Shown: in pieces, positions 34,280 to 47,084 of the stretch
Position numbering within the stretch: the stretch's first letter is position 1
How the letters are laid out: every line of letters starts with the position of its first letter
Assembly: GCA_035578155.1 (NCBI GenBank)
Contig: JAPWDM010000003.1
Coordinates: 25,176,416 to 25,240,415, forward strand
Origin: Brachynemurus nebulosus
Lineage: Eukaryota > Arthropoda > Insecta > Neuroptera > Myrmeleontidae
Reading direction: 5' to 3'
DNA: 64,000 nucleotides
Notes under the pieces: model-generated
Seen by the model: only the letters and a program-made list of their open reading frames with translations
Told to the model about the DNA's origin: nothing
Databases searched by the model: none
Made by a program: the position numbers and the translations under genes

Positions 34280-35205
34280 TACTTACATAAGTAGCAAAAA
34301 GTGTTTGTCATACTACTGATGCTAAGAACCGAATGGGATGGAGAAACTGAATTGAAGTTTTTTCCGTTTCCCTTTCAATATATTCTACAGGTCATAGGTT
34401 ACCCAATATGTTCGTCCTTTTCATACGTTAAATCCAACCATTTGACTGGTAAGTACTAACAGTCTTACTTTGATTAGAACTTACGGTATTAAAGTAATCT
34501 TTAATAATTTTAGTCGTAGTCGGCAATTTTAGTAAAAAAAAGTCCAAAAATCTGAATCAAGAAACCGTACCACGAGAAGAAAATCTAGAAAAGATCTTTA
34601 CATTTGTTTGCGAAGCTTATGGTGGCTGAATTTATGCGAGCGCTCAAAACTTAAACGAAGATTTTATGACCGAAATAATTAATAGAACGGCAGATTAAAC
34701 CAATTTTCCTGTTTACTAATTTTTTGTCTTCTCACTTGATAAAACATATTTTCCCGATGTTAGCCAAAAACTTGCACGAACAAGGCTATTAAAAACTTTT
34801 TAATATTATTTACGAAAATTGTGAGCCACTGTTTTAAAAAAAAAACACAAAACATAATATAACGTAATTACGTTGACTAGTACTAGATACTAGCAGAGCG
34901 AAAGTAAAAGAGAATAAAGTAGAAAGTATTAAGTATGCAATATAGTATTTCATTTTTTTCTCATTTCATTATATAGTATCTACATACTTCCATCCGCCAA
35001 GTGTTCTCCTTAATTTGCCTTCATTATTTCATATTTTTACTCTAATTATTACGAATATGTAGCACTGGTAGTAGCTGGTATTATAGCTTACATGTAATTT
35101 GTATACATAGAAGCTTCTAACAAACACAAATTATATAAATAATTTACATGCACTTACAGTGCCGTTCGAAAATTTCGAAATATATAACAATATTCTTTAT
35201 TATTA
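34280..35205. other. Intergenic, nothing recognised
   Basis: AT-rich; no feature seen. Confidence 0.45.
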
Positions 35206-35652
35206 TTGATAAACTTCACTCATCACATAAATGAAATTAAGGCTAAAACGTTATCCATCATAAATATTTTATACCCCATATTTAATATTAAAAAGACATA
35301 TTTAACTGAAAAGAATAAATTGCTTACTTATTACATGACAATAAGGCCGGTAATGACTTATATCTGCCCTGTTTGGAGCTTTACTTGCGCTACAAACCTA
35401 AAAAAGTTGCAAACAATACAAAATAAAGCTCTACCTATAGTAAGAAATTATCGTTTTAGAACTCCAGAATCATACATAATGAGCTAGCAGTGACTTACAT
35501 TAATGAATTTATTAAAAAACTAACTACAAAGTTTTTTCCAGAAATGTAGAACTCATGATAATGATTTCATTAAAAACACAAGCAACTTACAAGAATTACA
35601 TAACAAGTATAAAAAATATAAACATATAAGAGTCAAACACATGTTGTTGTAA
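35206..35652 (+). pseudogene. Jockey-like non-LTR retrotransposon, reverse transcriptase C-terminal remnant
   Basis: The first part reads INFTHHINEIKAKTLSIINI, then KNKLLTYYMTIRPVMTYICP, VWS and KKLQTIQNKALPIVRN. This matches the family pattern after the RT core (IRPIMTYA-PVW; LQ-IQNK-LR). The frame ends at 35487. Beyond a frameshift the remainder is recognisable: VTYINEFIKKLTTKFF, then in a third frame CRTHDNDFIKN and KYKKYKHIRVKHMLL before TAA at 35650-35652. There is no catalytic RT core or endonuclease, as expected of a 5'-truncated LINE copy. Dead. Confidence 0.8.
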
Positions 35653-36478
35653 CCAAATAAATTATGTAATTGAATGGAAATTAACAAACAAAAATAAAAA
35701 TTTGTCATAACTAAGAATCAAATAGTATACAAAGTTGGGTTTTTTTATTTTATCTTGTACTTAGTATTTTTTCCCTACTTACAAAAATTAAAAATTAAAT
35801 CTCTATTATATGTACATGTACCAAAGAACTTGAAAACAATCTCTAAAAACTATTATATCTTTAGGATGGTTATATGTATAAGCAACAACTACTAAAATGC
35901 TATGTAGAAATTTACATAATTTCTGTTGTAAATTTAGTGCAAAATAAATACTTTATATATTTATTTATTTATTTATTTATTTATTATTAGGTAGTGAAAG
36001 TTTACGATTGTTGTGGGTAATCTCGAGTTCAGACAATGACATGGAATGTTTGCCACTTGAGTTCATCTTTAAATGTATCTATATCAATTTATGAATGTGT
36101 CGTTGTAAAGATATTATTCGTCTCAAACTGAGATGAAATTAAACTGAGACTCAAAGAAATTTTGTGAAGATTTTTTTCATTACACTCTTTTCCAAGAAAT
36201 ACCATTTTATATGCCAAATACCAACTCTATATACCAAGTTATGTAATCATAAAGAAATCAATGTCGAATTTTTAGCCGAAATATACGTTTTGAGGTCCCC
36301 TGAGTCCAAATTTGTCATTTACAAAAATGTTTGTCTATCTGTTAGGAGCGTTATATTGATCTCTAACTATGAAACCACTTCTCTGGGAAAAACATAAAAT
36401 CTAATAAATATAAAAACTGGGAAAAAACTGGTTTTAATCTGTACATAAAAAACTGTTAGTATACCTACAAATAATGAA
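35653..36478. other. Intergenic, with (TTTA)n at 35958-35987
   Basis: Includes a short TTTA tetranucleotide microsatellite. Otherwise nothing recognised; the 77-residue frame at 36164-36397 lacks motifs. Confidence 0.45.
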
Positions 36479-36974
36479 ATACCCCTATCGCAGCACCTGC
36501 ATAACATAGCGAATTTCCAAACACTGGGCACTGGTGGATCTCATCTAAGACCTGTATCCATTTAAAATAGTTTAGCTTTCTAACAGTGAAACAATTTTCA
36601 AAATCAGTTCAGTAGTTAATTTTTGGCGCTTTTGGGTTCTCAAGACCCTAACGGATCTCATATAGTGTAGCATATATCCATTTAACAATATATTATTACA
36701 TTACATAACTATAGTTTTCGATTTTTTTTCTAGGTATGCAAATATATATAAATTATATTTTCTCTCTAAAGGAGGACATCATATAAAAATTTCCTTTCCA
36801 TAACGTACTCTTAAAAAATCTGGCTAATTTTAATTTAAAAAGATAAGACAGAGCTATTATTTTTATAACACATACATACATATTGAGTAACTAACTAGCA
36901 CTTCTTTAGCACCGGATTTAGGTCTTACATAAGAGCTGCTGTAATAGCTGACTTTCCAGAATGGAAATTCGCTA
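36479..36974 (-). mobile_element. Family A element, short copy A3
   Basis: Both ends are present in about 500 bp. The hairpin-bearing 3' end lies at 36479-36525 (complement of GGGGTAT, GCTGC and GGAAATTCGCTATG). The 5' end is at 36964-36974 (GAAATTCGCTA). It contains only one to two tandem units and no (TA)n array. It shows the minimal non-autonomous form and confirms both termini of the family. Confidence 0.7.
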
Positions 36975-38068
36975 AAAGGAAAAAAGGAAGCTATAAAGAG
37001 TTATTCCCATATTTTCTGATTATAGTGTACACAAAGGTAGAACTAGACGGTATTAAAAGGTATTATGAAGTGATCTCGTGATAAACGGGCTTACCGTTAA
37101 TAGAATATATAAACAGTTTTACTAATTATCCTAAGACATTGTATGTTATCAGAATTGACAATTTATTTCTTTTACTGTTTTACAATTTACTTTTAATTTT
37201 GTTCTTGGAATGAAACACAACTGTTTTTAATGTTGCTTTTTTTTATCCGTAGAATATTAATTTTTGTAAGGAGACATTTTACTAATATGTTTCACTTACG
37301 AACAGTTATTACAAGAAAATAATTTACCTGCTGTGCGATAAAAGAAAACTCGTTCTGTCTCAATAGGTTAGCCGCACATCAGCGGACTTTTTAATGGATT
37401 TAATCTACTGGACTGAATCGTGCGGATTCTATACCTCAAAAGATCGATTCCGACGGATTAACACAAAATACTAATCCATTTAAAACTGTCACCATTGGCC
37501 TTCAACCGGATCACTTTGTATAGTCCGTAGTCCAAAGTACTTTTACCCAAATGCAACTGAATTTTTTAGCTGTGCTTTTAATAGAAGATAATCTGATGAA
37601 AGACGTAGACATTTGGATTTAATCGACTTGTTTGTGTCACAACAGTTCCAAGAAAAAATTTAAGAATAAATCTGTAGCAGAGGTATCTCACTCCGTGTTA
37701 TATTTTAAGCGACTAATTTGACAAACGGGATTGTCAGTACTACCAAATTAATAGTTTCAATATAAAAAATCAAGGAAACTTTTTTATACTATTGTATTTT
37801 CAAGGAAAATGGTTGGAAACCCTTTTAGTGTTCACAAAAAGGGGCAACGCACTCTTCTTTTTTAACCACTTTCTCCACTCGATTAATTAACAGTCCAACA
37901 CGTGTTGAACATAAAACAACCTTTATAAAAATTTTTGACGGTAAACTAATATCACTTCTGTCATAGAGGGCGTAGACGGTTTTTAATAGTTGGTGGAACT
38001 GAAATTACCGGATTTTTTTTAATGGATATCTTGAAGCAAGTGGAAAAAGTTGACTAAGGGCGGCACTA
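36975..38068. other. Intergenic, nothing recognised
   Basis: No supported feature between A3 and A4. Confidence 0.4.
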
Positions 38069-38131
38069 TCCATTTAACAATACATTATTATTACATTACA
38101 TAACTATAAATTTCAATTTTTTTTCTAGGTA

Positions 38132-38133
<2 letters not shown>

Positions 38134-38227
<94 letters not shown>
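38134..38227. repeat. (TA)n microsatellite, left part
   Basis: About 94 bp of pure TA directly abutting the P4 end. Confidence 0.95.
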
Positions 38228-38229
<2 letters not shown>

Positions 38230-39168
38230 ATAAAGTTGCCTATTATGAAATACCTGTTTTTAAAGCCGTGTTTTTCTAAAAATATTCGACTTTAGCTACT
38301 AAAATCACCTCTAATCTATGGAAAATATATTCTAGTTTTACTGCCAGAAGTAAAAATGTGATGCTAGTTCAACTTTATTTTTGGCAAACGATTTTGTCAA
38401 AAGTGTCATTTTTGGTCATCGAAAAAAAGGTTTCCTAATATGAGATACTGTCTTATATTAGGAAACTTTAAGAAAACAGTTTATAAACAATACTTTTATT
38501 AATTAATATTAAATGAAAATAATCACACTTCAGTTTAAATGGTTTATTTGTACGTCATGCTTACAATTACTTTATTGTATAAAAAATAGGTAATAATTAT
38601 GATTTTAAGAATTAAATCTATCGATTATCTTTTGATCATATAAGGGTGTGCGGGAAATTTACTTGTAACTCTCTGCATAACTGATACCTATAACGTGTTC
38701 TCAAATTCTAAAGTTAATAATTTCCTGATATGAAACACCTAGTACCTAAAATGAGATACTTCATATTCGGAGTCGTTGGGTGTCCTATATTAGAAAATAT
38801 TTAACATTACAAATTTTTAGGTCATGTTTTTTTTTCTTAGGCAAAGGATTTACAGAAATACGTGATAATCTTAAATCATTATCGTACATGTGCACTTTTC
38901 GTGAAAAAAAGTTGCAAATAATTATACGATAAACAAAGGAAATACATAACATAAAAACACAACATGTAATTTTTTTTTGGTATTAAAAAACAAATTTTTG
39001 TTGGCAGAGAATGTCCATTAAGCGAAAATTTAGGGAAACTAGTAAAAAGTTTGATGTTTCGGTTCTGCTTATCTGTGCGAGGGACATAATTGTAAATATT
39101 TGGTTGTATAAACGAAATAACCTGCTATCTTATATTAGGCGACCATCTCATAATAGGCAACTTGACCC
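38228..39168. mobile_element. TA-flanked element P4 (terminal word GTTGCCTATTATGAGATAC)
   Basis: Left end GGATAAAGTTGCCTATTATG. The complement of the right end is GGGTCAAGTTGCCTATTATG then AGATGG. TA lies on both sides. Words of the type CCTAATATGAGATAC, TATATTAGGAAAC, CCTGATATGAAACACC and AAAATGAGATACTTCATATT recur inside in both orientations (about 38430-38470 and 38722-38800; also 39130-39150). Length 941 bp; no transposase recognised. It sits within the (TA)n of A4, as expected for a TA-targeting transposon. Confidence 0.7.
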
Positions 39169-39175
39169 TATATAC

Positions 39176-39178
<3 letters not shown>

Positions 39179-39235
<57 letters not shown>
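39179..39235. repeat. (TA)n microsatellite, right part
   Basis: About 57 bp of pure TA, the other half of the tract split by P4. Confidence 0.95.
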
Positions 39236-39237
<2 letters not shown>

Positions 39238-39950
39238 GTGAGTTTTTCGAGAGTTGCCATTTTCATTACAGCCAAACCGTTAATTTAATCGAAAAATTCT
39301 TCAAATAAGAGTTGTAGATATCGACGGGGCCAACCGATTGTTATAGTCAGGAGCTTTATAGCTCTTATGCTTTTCGAGTTATGATACGAACTTATAGTAT
39401 TTTAAATGGAAACGTATGTTTAAAAGTTTTTCAAAAATTTGTTTATGATTCAAAACTACCAGTAGCACTCAAATTTTCATTGTTTTATCTCATATTTTTG
39501 AGTTTTTACGTTTTAAAAAGGAGACTTCTAATTTCGTACTCAAGTACTTGCAAACGATTAGGATTTTATGTAATTTAAACAGATATTAGCTCAATATGGC
39601 TGACATTTTTAACAATGTAGTAACGAAAAATTAAACGATTATTACGTTTTCCATCGGAAATTAAAGTTATTAAATAGACTAAATTATCATATAAAAAAAT
39701 GATAACTAAGTACAATACGGAAATAAAGTTTCTCATGTGTTTACAATATTACAATATTTACAAAATATAAGGTTGACAGTCCGTTAATATTTGATAAGTG
39801 TATAATATATCAAATAAATTAATAATAATAATAATATAGATTTTAGTGAAGTAGATTTTCCGTTTCTACAGGCTCCAAAATATATTTCTCCCATAGGTCT
39901 TACCATAAGAGTTGCTATAATAGCTGAATTTCCAGAATGGAAATTTGCTA

Positions 39951-41943
39951 AAACGTGTTTTTTATTCTATTTTATCAAATTATTAAGTACAAATGAATTT
40001 ATTATAGAATATTTATAATTCGATAAACGTTCACAACTAATAAATTCGGAATTATTTCAACAATTTCAGCCGTTATTTTCAATTGATTTCAATTCACACG
40101 TTCCATTGTTATATGAAATAATTTAATATATAGCATAATGCAACAAACTACAAATGTTATTAAAAATAACGTAATCGTTTTAATGCAAAAGTAAATATTT
40201 TCCACTGCAATAAATTGATTTTCAATAGACTGATATTATTATTTCATGATGGAAAAACCAACGGTGTAGGGGTCGGGGTGTGTACTGTGCAAGCACTAAA
40301 AAATATTATACATTTGTATCTAACGTTGACAAATACCTTCAATTATAAAGTTGTATTAATACTATTTTATAGTTTAACTAGGGGACTATGTATTGTACAA
40401 AATTACACCAATTCTGTAAACCATAATACCAGAAGCAAGTGCAGAGTATATGAACACAGGCATATTTTACGGCTTCGACTTAAAAATATTATATATATTA
40501 TTATATTACTAGGCGTATGCCCGATGGGATTTCCCATCGACAACATCTTTTTATTATGTATTCACTTTCTGCTCACTTTTAATGTTTTTCAAAAGCCTAA
40601 ATGAATATCCACGTTTCTAACTTCAAAAATGACGAACTTCCCATACCAACTTTCATTTCCTGTTTTAACTCCTTAGGGAATAAATTTCCAGAAACGTTTA
40701 CACAACTGACTTTTATTTATAAATAGAAGCCTAAACGCCAATTTTCATATCTGCTGTGCAAAATTCCGTCCTTCTAAACCCAGCATTTTAGGATGTCTGT
40801 CAGTCAGTGTTAAAGATTTATTCAATAATATATTATTTATTTTAATAACCATAGTAACATATTTTTATATACTACTAACTTCAAAAATAACGAATTTACA
40901 TACAAATTTTCATCTCACTATTAAACTCACTTAGGGGACGAATTTCCAAAAATCCTTTCTTAGTGCTCACCTATGTTACATAGGGAACTCCTATGCAAAA
41001 TTTCATTCAACGGTTTCGTCTGTGCCTTGTTTGTCAGTCAATCAGTCAGTGTTAGAAATTTATTAAGTAGATATATCTTGAAATTCAATTTCTGGTAAAC
41101 CTTACAGCTTTAATTTTAACAAAAATGAATAGATTAATGGTAATAGTTTATAACCAGTACAAAATCTCATTACTCATTTGGTAATTTAATAATAGCTAGT
41201 TTAGCAGTTATAATTTTACTATTTTAGAATAAAGACAATTACAAAATAACTTTAAAATATACCGCAATTACAAAAAAACTACAAAATGTACGACACTGAA
41301 GTGAACTCGGAATCCGGAAACGCTATACTTTACTTTATAGATCATGGAAATTGGAAACTGGAACTAATTATGATATAAATATTTATACCAATCAACCAAA
41401 CTTAGTGACTTATTTTATACTTTACCAAAATTTTGACAATGAACTACCCAGATGCATTTTGTTTTAGAACAAATTCGGTAAAGTGTGAGTCTGACTCGCA
41501 CACCGACGTTTCCGAATAATAACTGTATTGTATCTATATATTCAATAATATGTAAAAAAATTATAAGTTAAAATTTTCATGTACACGACTAACGCAAAAA
41601 CTTCTAGATTTTAGATGAAAATTTCTTCCTCAGAGGCCTGGACATCTTCGGTGAAATACTGTCATAATATTATTTACAAATATTTTATTTCACAAAGTAA
41701 CTCAAAATTCATAAAACTTTACACCAAAATTTATGCAACTTATTATTATTTACATAGTAAATAAACTTACACTTAGGATCGTACCTACACCACTACACCA
41801 CACCACAAAATGTCTTGTAATTTTTCAATATAAGGGAAGTTTTGTAAATCAATATTTTTTCCTCAAATCAATAACAGTTGGCTTTCATTTTTTTCAAGGA
41901 TGTTTACACCGATATGAAATTAGAATATAAGAAAAATCGTTTT
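39951..41943. other. Intergenic with diverged interspersed-repeat units
   Basis: At 40610-41060 two loosely repeated units share TTCAAAAATGACGAACTTCC-like and GGGAATAAATTTCCAGAAAC-like boxes, each followed by TGTCAGTCAGTGTTA and ATTTATT. This is an old tandem-type interspersed repeat. At 41480-41530 GAGTCTGACTCGCACACCGA resembles the conserved end of a common insect repeat. No coding frame is supported, including the 129-residue frame at 40215-40604. Confidence 0.35.
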
Positions 41944-42065
41944 TAGCGAATTTCGAAAACTCGAAATTCAGCTATTACAGTAGGTGTCATGACTCAATCT
42001 GAGTCCGGGACTATGGCAGAAATCTGTTTTGAGGTCCCTAGAATACGAAAATGATATTCACTAAA

Positions 42066-42068
<3 letters not shown>

Positions 42069-42149
<81 letters not shown>
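42069..42149. repeat. (TA)n microsatellite in A2, 5' side
   Basis: About 81 bp of TA at the same internal position as the tract in A1. Confidence 0.95.
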
Positions 42150-42153
<4 letters not shown>

Positions 42154-42889
42154 CGCCACGATAACTCTCGAACGAAACGTCTAATGCTTATGAAATTTTG
42201 TGTGCGGACTGGATTCTGAATTCGCTCGGCTAAGTTCGTTAGCCAGACACGTCGGATGCCCAGAAGTAGGTTTTCTGGCCATTTTTTATCATTCGATCCT
42301 ATCATAAGGCAGTTCAATTTTTACATCGTTGAAAAGGAAAAAAAAAATTATGAAGAAAATATTCTTATAATTTTCTTTCTATTTTAAGTATTTTTCGAGA
42401 AAATGTAAATTTTCACTTTTATTCTTTCTTTGTTAGTCTAATAAGTAATTTATATTTATATCTCAGTTCTTTATTAAGTATAAAAATATTTCACTTTTTT
42501 ATTAAAGAATTTTGTGAGAACAAGTGAAAACTATTCACATATATTTGATATAACACACATACATGTATAGAGTTTTGTTTCTCATTTATTGCATTATAAT
42601 TAGCATGGTTCTATCCCATGTTAAAAAATGTAAATTAAACAGATTTTCTAAGCTAATGTAATGAAGAATTTTTTTTTTTTTTTTATTGAATTTTTAAGTA
42701 AACAAGAAATTGAAGATTATGTTATGATATAATATTATTAAATATATGAAACAAAACAATATATGTATAATGTACATATGTATGCACGGAAAAATATTTT
42801 GAATCGATTTTGAAAATTTTTTCACTAATAATTAATAATGTTAAAGAATTAAACCATTTCAAATGTATTTAAGGTATTTTATGTGAGGT

Positions 42890-44620
42890 CAAGGTTTTCG
42901 GGACCTAAAAAGGCCAGAAATTAATTAACCAATCGATTTTAAAAATTTTTTCACAGTTAGTAAGTTAAAGTATTTGAATTAATTAATTAAATGATGTCCG
43001 CAAGAAGCGTACGGACTGCCATAAGTTATATGAGATCCTTAGAACCCTTTTCTTACTGTTAGAGTACTAGACTTGTATGAGTTTCGCCAGGATTTACTGA
43101 TCCCATAATTGTAAAAAATAAACTAAACGACCAATTTTAAAAATTTCTTCACTGTTACAGAGCTAAACTATTTTAGATAGATTTAGAATACATTATGTAA
43201 GGTTCGCCAGGGTCCACAGGACCCAAAAGTGTCAAAAATAAACTAACTGACCGATTTTGAAAATTTTTTCACTGTTACAGAGCTAAACTATTTTAGATAA
43301 ATATCGATTACGTTATGTAAGGTCCGCCTCGGTCCATAGGACCCAAAAGTGTCAAAAATAAACTGCCTGATCGATTTTGAAAATTTTTTCACTGTTACAG
43401 AGCTAAACTGTTTTAGATAAATATAGATTCCGTTATGTAAGGTCTGCCAGGGTCCATAGGATCCAGAAGTGTCAAAAATAAACTAACTGACCGATTTTGA
43501 AAATTTTTTCACTGTTACAAAGCTAAACTATTTTAGATAAATATAAATTACGTTATGTAAGGTCCACCAAGGTCCATAGAAACCAAAAGTGTCAAAAATA
43601 AACTAACTGACCGATTTTGAAAATTTTTTCACTGTCACAGAGCTAAACTATTTTAGCTAATATAGATTACGTTATGTAAGGTCTGTCAGGGTCCATGGGA
43701 TCCAAAAGTGTCAAAAATAAACTAACCGACCGATTTTGAAAATTTTTTCACTGTTACAGAGCTAAACTATTTTAGATAAATATAGATTACGTTATGTAAG
43801 GTCTGCCAGGGTCCATGGGTCCAAAAGTGTCAAAAATAAACTAACCGACCGATTTTGAAAATTTTTTCACTGTTGCGGAACTAAGCTGTTTTAGATAGAC
43901 ATACATTACGTTATTTAGGGTCCGCCAGGGTCCATGGGACCGAAAAGTGGTAAAAATAAACTAACCGACCGATTTTGAAAATTTTTTCACTGTTACAGAG
44001 CTAAACTATTTTAGATAAATATAGATTACGTTATGTAAAGTCTGCCAGGGTCCATCGGATCCAAAAGTGTCAAAAATAAACTAACCGACCGATTTTGAAA
44101 ATTTTTTCACTGTTACAGAGCTAAACTATTTTAGATAAATATAGATTACGTTATGTAAGGTCTGCCAGGGTCCATGGGTCCAAAAGTGTCAAAAATAAAC
44201 TAACCGACCGATTTTGAAAATTTTTTCACTGTTGGGGAACTAACTATTTTAGATAGACATACATTACGTTATTTAGGGTCCGCCAGGGTCCATGGGACCC
44301 AAAAGTGGTAAAAATAAACTAACCGACCGATTTTGAAAATTTTTTCACTCTTACAGAGCTAAACTATTTTAGATCAATATAGATTACGTTATGTAAAGTC
44401 TGCCAGGGTCCATCGGATCCAAAAGCGTCAAAAATAAACTAGCCGACCGATTTTGAAAATTTTTTCACTGTTGGGGAGCTAAGCTATTTTAGATACATAT
44501 ATATTACGTTATGTAAGGTCTGAAGTGTCAGTAGGACCTAAAAGTGTCAAAAATAAAATAACTGACCGATTTTGAAACCTTTTTACTATTACCAAGGTAA
44601 ACTATTTTAGATAGGTACAG
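42890..44620 (+). repeat. About 120-bp tandem array in A2 with higher-order structure
   Basis: About 14 units of 119-120 bp. Central units are very similar (GAAAATTTTTTCACTGTTAC, AGAGCTAAACTATTTTAGAT, ATAGATTACGTTATGTAAGG, GGTCCATGGG, AAAGTGTCAAAAATAAACTA). Outer units are diverged. Units at about 43862 and 44222 share diagnostic variants (GGAACTAA, AGACATACATTACG, TTATTTAGGGTCCGCC, AGTGGTAAAAATAAAC), and the units after each share GTAAAGTCTGCC and CCATCGGATCC. This implies a recent duplication of about 360 bp, three units. Confidence 0.88.
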
Positions 44621-44689
44621 GTTGTGTTATCTGAGATCCACAACTGTCCTGCGGATGCAAATGCGGCGTAGAATGCTACACAACGGGTT

Positions 44690-44695
<6 letters not shown>

Positions 44696-44757
<62 letters not shown>
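44696..44757. repeat. (TA)n microsatellite in A2, 3' side
   Basis: About 62 bp of TA. A1 has only CCTATATAATATAGGATATT at the equivalent place (about 1610), so this tract expanded in A2. Confidence 0.95.
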
Positions 44758-44759
<2 letters not shown>

Positions 44760-45146
44760 CATAAAGTCCGCCTAGAATATACGGTCGAGCTGATTTTTTA
44801 ATGAGGTCCACTGGGATCTTGCAGATCCGAAAACGCCAGTAATAAGCTATCGAACCGATGCTAAAAAATTTCTCACTGCTAGAGAATTAAATTATTTTAG
44901 ATGGATACAACTATGCTGCACAAAATTCGTTCGGGTTCTTGGGTCCCCAAAAATACCAAAACTAATTACCCAGCTGATTTTAAAAATTCTTTTACTCTTA
45001 GAAAGCTAAACTATTTTAAATAGGTACAGGTCTTAGATGAGATCCGCCAGTGCCCAAGATTTGGAAATTCGCTATGTTATGCAGATGCTGCGACAGGGGT
45101 ATCTTTTTAATATTATGCCTTTTGAGAAAATTATGTTAATGTTAAA

Positions 45147-45340
45147 GCATCGTGCATAACATAGCGAATTTCTGTTTATAAAAATTAGTTTTTTTTGGAA
45201 ACTAGTTGACATAGAATAATAGTTTAAAGACTTTTTTATGTAATTTTTTTTCCTCTTTCCAATGGTGTAAGAAATTTTCGCAAAAATTTTTTAATAAGTG
45301 GAAATTTTGGAAAAAAAACTCCATTCTGAAAATTCGCTTA
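45147..45340 (-). mobile_element. Minimal family A-like element A5
   Basis: Complement of the left end: CAGAAATTCGCTATGTTATG then CACGATGC (small hairpin). The right end has GAAAATTCGCTTAAAA, the inverted partner. About 190 bp separate them, with no tandem array. It lies about 45 bp from the 3' end of A2. Ends match family A but the terminal GGGGTAT is absent. Confidence 0.4.
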
Positions 45341-45879
45341 AAAAAAATTTAAATCTTGTCTACGTCCCAAAGAACTTTTGCATCAACCCAAAATGATTAC
45401 AGTTTGCCAAGTTATAAGTTTGCAAATTTCAATTTCTTATAATAGCTAAGAAGAAAGTAAGTTTTTTTTTTTCAATCCAAATTTCCTCTTAATAATTACA
45501 TTTGTTACGGAATCATCGTTTCTTTTTTAAACTGATCTTTCTATACAAATTCTAAAGTCCTAAAGTCATTCAATGGATCCTGATACTATTTATTTTAATT
45601 ATATACATAGTGATTCTGAATAAAGCAATATATGTGAGTATTACCTACAGTTTATAAGCGAAAAATACGTTCAAATTATTGAATTAAGTCACTTTTGCAT
45701 ATCTTCCAACTTCATATTTGAAACACCTATTGAATTATACGATAAATATCACCACTTTATTCCTCTAGACGTTAGACTTATTGTAAGTCTATACGTGTTT
45801 ATAGAAGCGTGTAAATAAATATGAAGAGAATATGATTATAATAAAATTTTAATATAAAATTACACAAAAAATATAATTT

Positions 45880-46200
45880 TTTTCGCTTAATCATCACAGT
45901 TTGTTATGTTAACTTATAAGTCTACACAGGAATACCTACAGCTGATATTCTTATGTTTGTGTTTACAAAATTTACTTTCTTTCATGAAAATGGTTATTTA
46001 TAAAGTGAATGTTGTTTTGAATAGGTGGTTCATTTCAAATTTGTTAAAATTTTATAATAAAAAGAATGTCTTCGTTCTTAACGTAGGTATTCTTCTTTTT
46101 GATAAAACGAAAAATGATTATAAAAAATATTGAGAAACAATATTTGAAACACAATACACACCAAATGATTTTTCTACTTCTATAATCCAGAGAAAAATTA
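45880..46200 (+). repeat. Unclassified dispersed repeat R1, copy 1
   Basis: Shares ordered similarity with about 47085-47440: CATCACARTTTRTTA, ATGGTTATTTATAAARTKAAT, GTTGTTTTSAATAG, TTCTTCGTT, TATTCT and CAATATTYGAAAYACAATA. No terminal repeats were found. The copies lie 1.2 kb apart and may be a local duplication. Confidence 0.55.
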
Positions 46201-46304
46201 GACAAAAAAGTTCCAACTTCAGAAAAATTCTCAGAAACATAGATTTCGTCATTACGGCAAAATCAATTTTTTTACTAAATTTTCTAAATGTACAGACCTC
46301 TAAA

Positions 46305-46685
46305 AATGTGTCCTGAAAAGGAAATTAAAAATTCTGAAAATTTACAAAATTATGCCCATTTTAATACGGTAAGTTCAGGTATCAGCTATTAAATTTTAAA
46401 ACTTTAAGTGCATTTTACTCAAGACTACATTTTTCAATTTGATCGATGTGATATATCCAGCTATATTTATCCAATCGACTTCGAATTTGGCATGTTTCAT
46501 TATGTCTTTATGATAGGAATTACAGCAAAATTTTAATTTTTACAATTAATAAATAAAATAAAAAATTTAAAGAAATTTCAGTCACCATTTTTAGAATTTT
46601 TTAAATTATTTTTCGTTCTAGTTCTTACCAGAATGACAACCTTACTGAACCAGAATCTTTTTCTTTTTTTGTTCCAGATGAACAC
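46305..46685 (+). repeat. Unclassified dispersed repeat R2, copy 1
   Basis: Shares ordered similarity with 51413-51775: AAATGTGTCCTGAAAARGAA, GCCATTTTAATACRGTA, ACTACATTTTTCAA, AAATTTTAATTTTTAC and CTTTTTTGTTCCAGATG-like ends. Composition is non-coding and ends are undefined. Confidence 0.6.
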
Positions 46686-47084
46686 AAATCCCAAATCATT
46701 TCAACCAACACACCACATTTTTTATATTGCTATATTTATATCGCTATAGGTCCTTAAATTTTCATTTATTTTCTTTTTTGTTTGAAATTTTTTTTGTGTG
46801 TTCCTAAATTTTCAGTAAACTGATAGTAAAAAAAATGGACAGTAAAAATGTTTAAAAAAGCCGAAAATTTTGTTCTCGAAACTACAAGACCTCCTTAAAT
46901 GAAATGTCAAAACTTCCCATCGATCCGATTGCCGCTAGAAATTTTACGCGGGATCAAACGTCAATGGTTTTTCGTGAATATCTCGTTAACGGTTATTTTA
47001 TAGGAAAAGTATGCATTATCAGATAATTATATAGTTTAAGAAACTACAAAAAAGATGGAGAAGACAATCAGCCAGAGATATTTT

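Larger units (their letters stand above)
38069..39950 (-). mobile_element. Family A element, copy A4, 3'-truncated and split by P4
   Basis: Sequence from ATCCATTTAACAATACATTA to the (TA)n matches A3. The 5' end GAAATTTGCTA is at 39940-39950. The hairpin-bearing 3' end is missing. The (TA)n tract is divided into 38134-38227 and 39179-39235 by the insertion of P4. The segment 39236-39840 has no other recognised content. Confidence 0.6.
41944..45102 (+). mobile_element. Family A element, copy A2 (largest)
   Basis: Starts TAGCGAATTTCGAAAACTCG at 41944. The 3' end has GGAAATTCGCTA (45063-45074), hairpin GCAGATGCTGC (45081-45091) and GACAGGGGTAT ending at 45102, followed by T-rich sequence. Contents in order: a 5' block shared with A1, (TA)n at 42069-42149, an AT-rich segment, the tandem array (42890-44620), a second (TA)n (44696-44757) and a 3' block. 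No coding frame. At 3.16 kb it is longer than A1 mainly through array expansion. Confidence 0.7.

Noticed and set aside
40215..40604. 129-residue open frame as a gene
   Set aside because: No motif, no promoter signal, and it overlaps old interspersed-repeat sequence; length is within chance for this composition.
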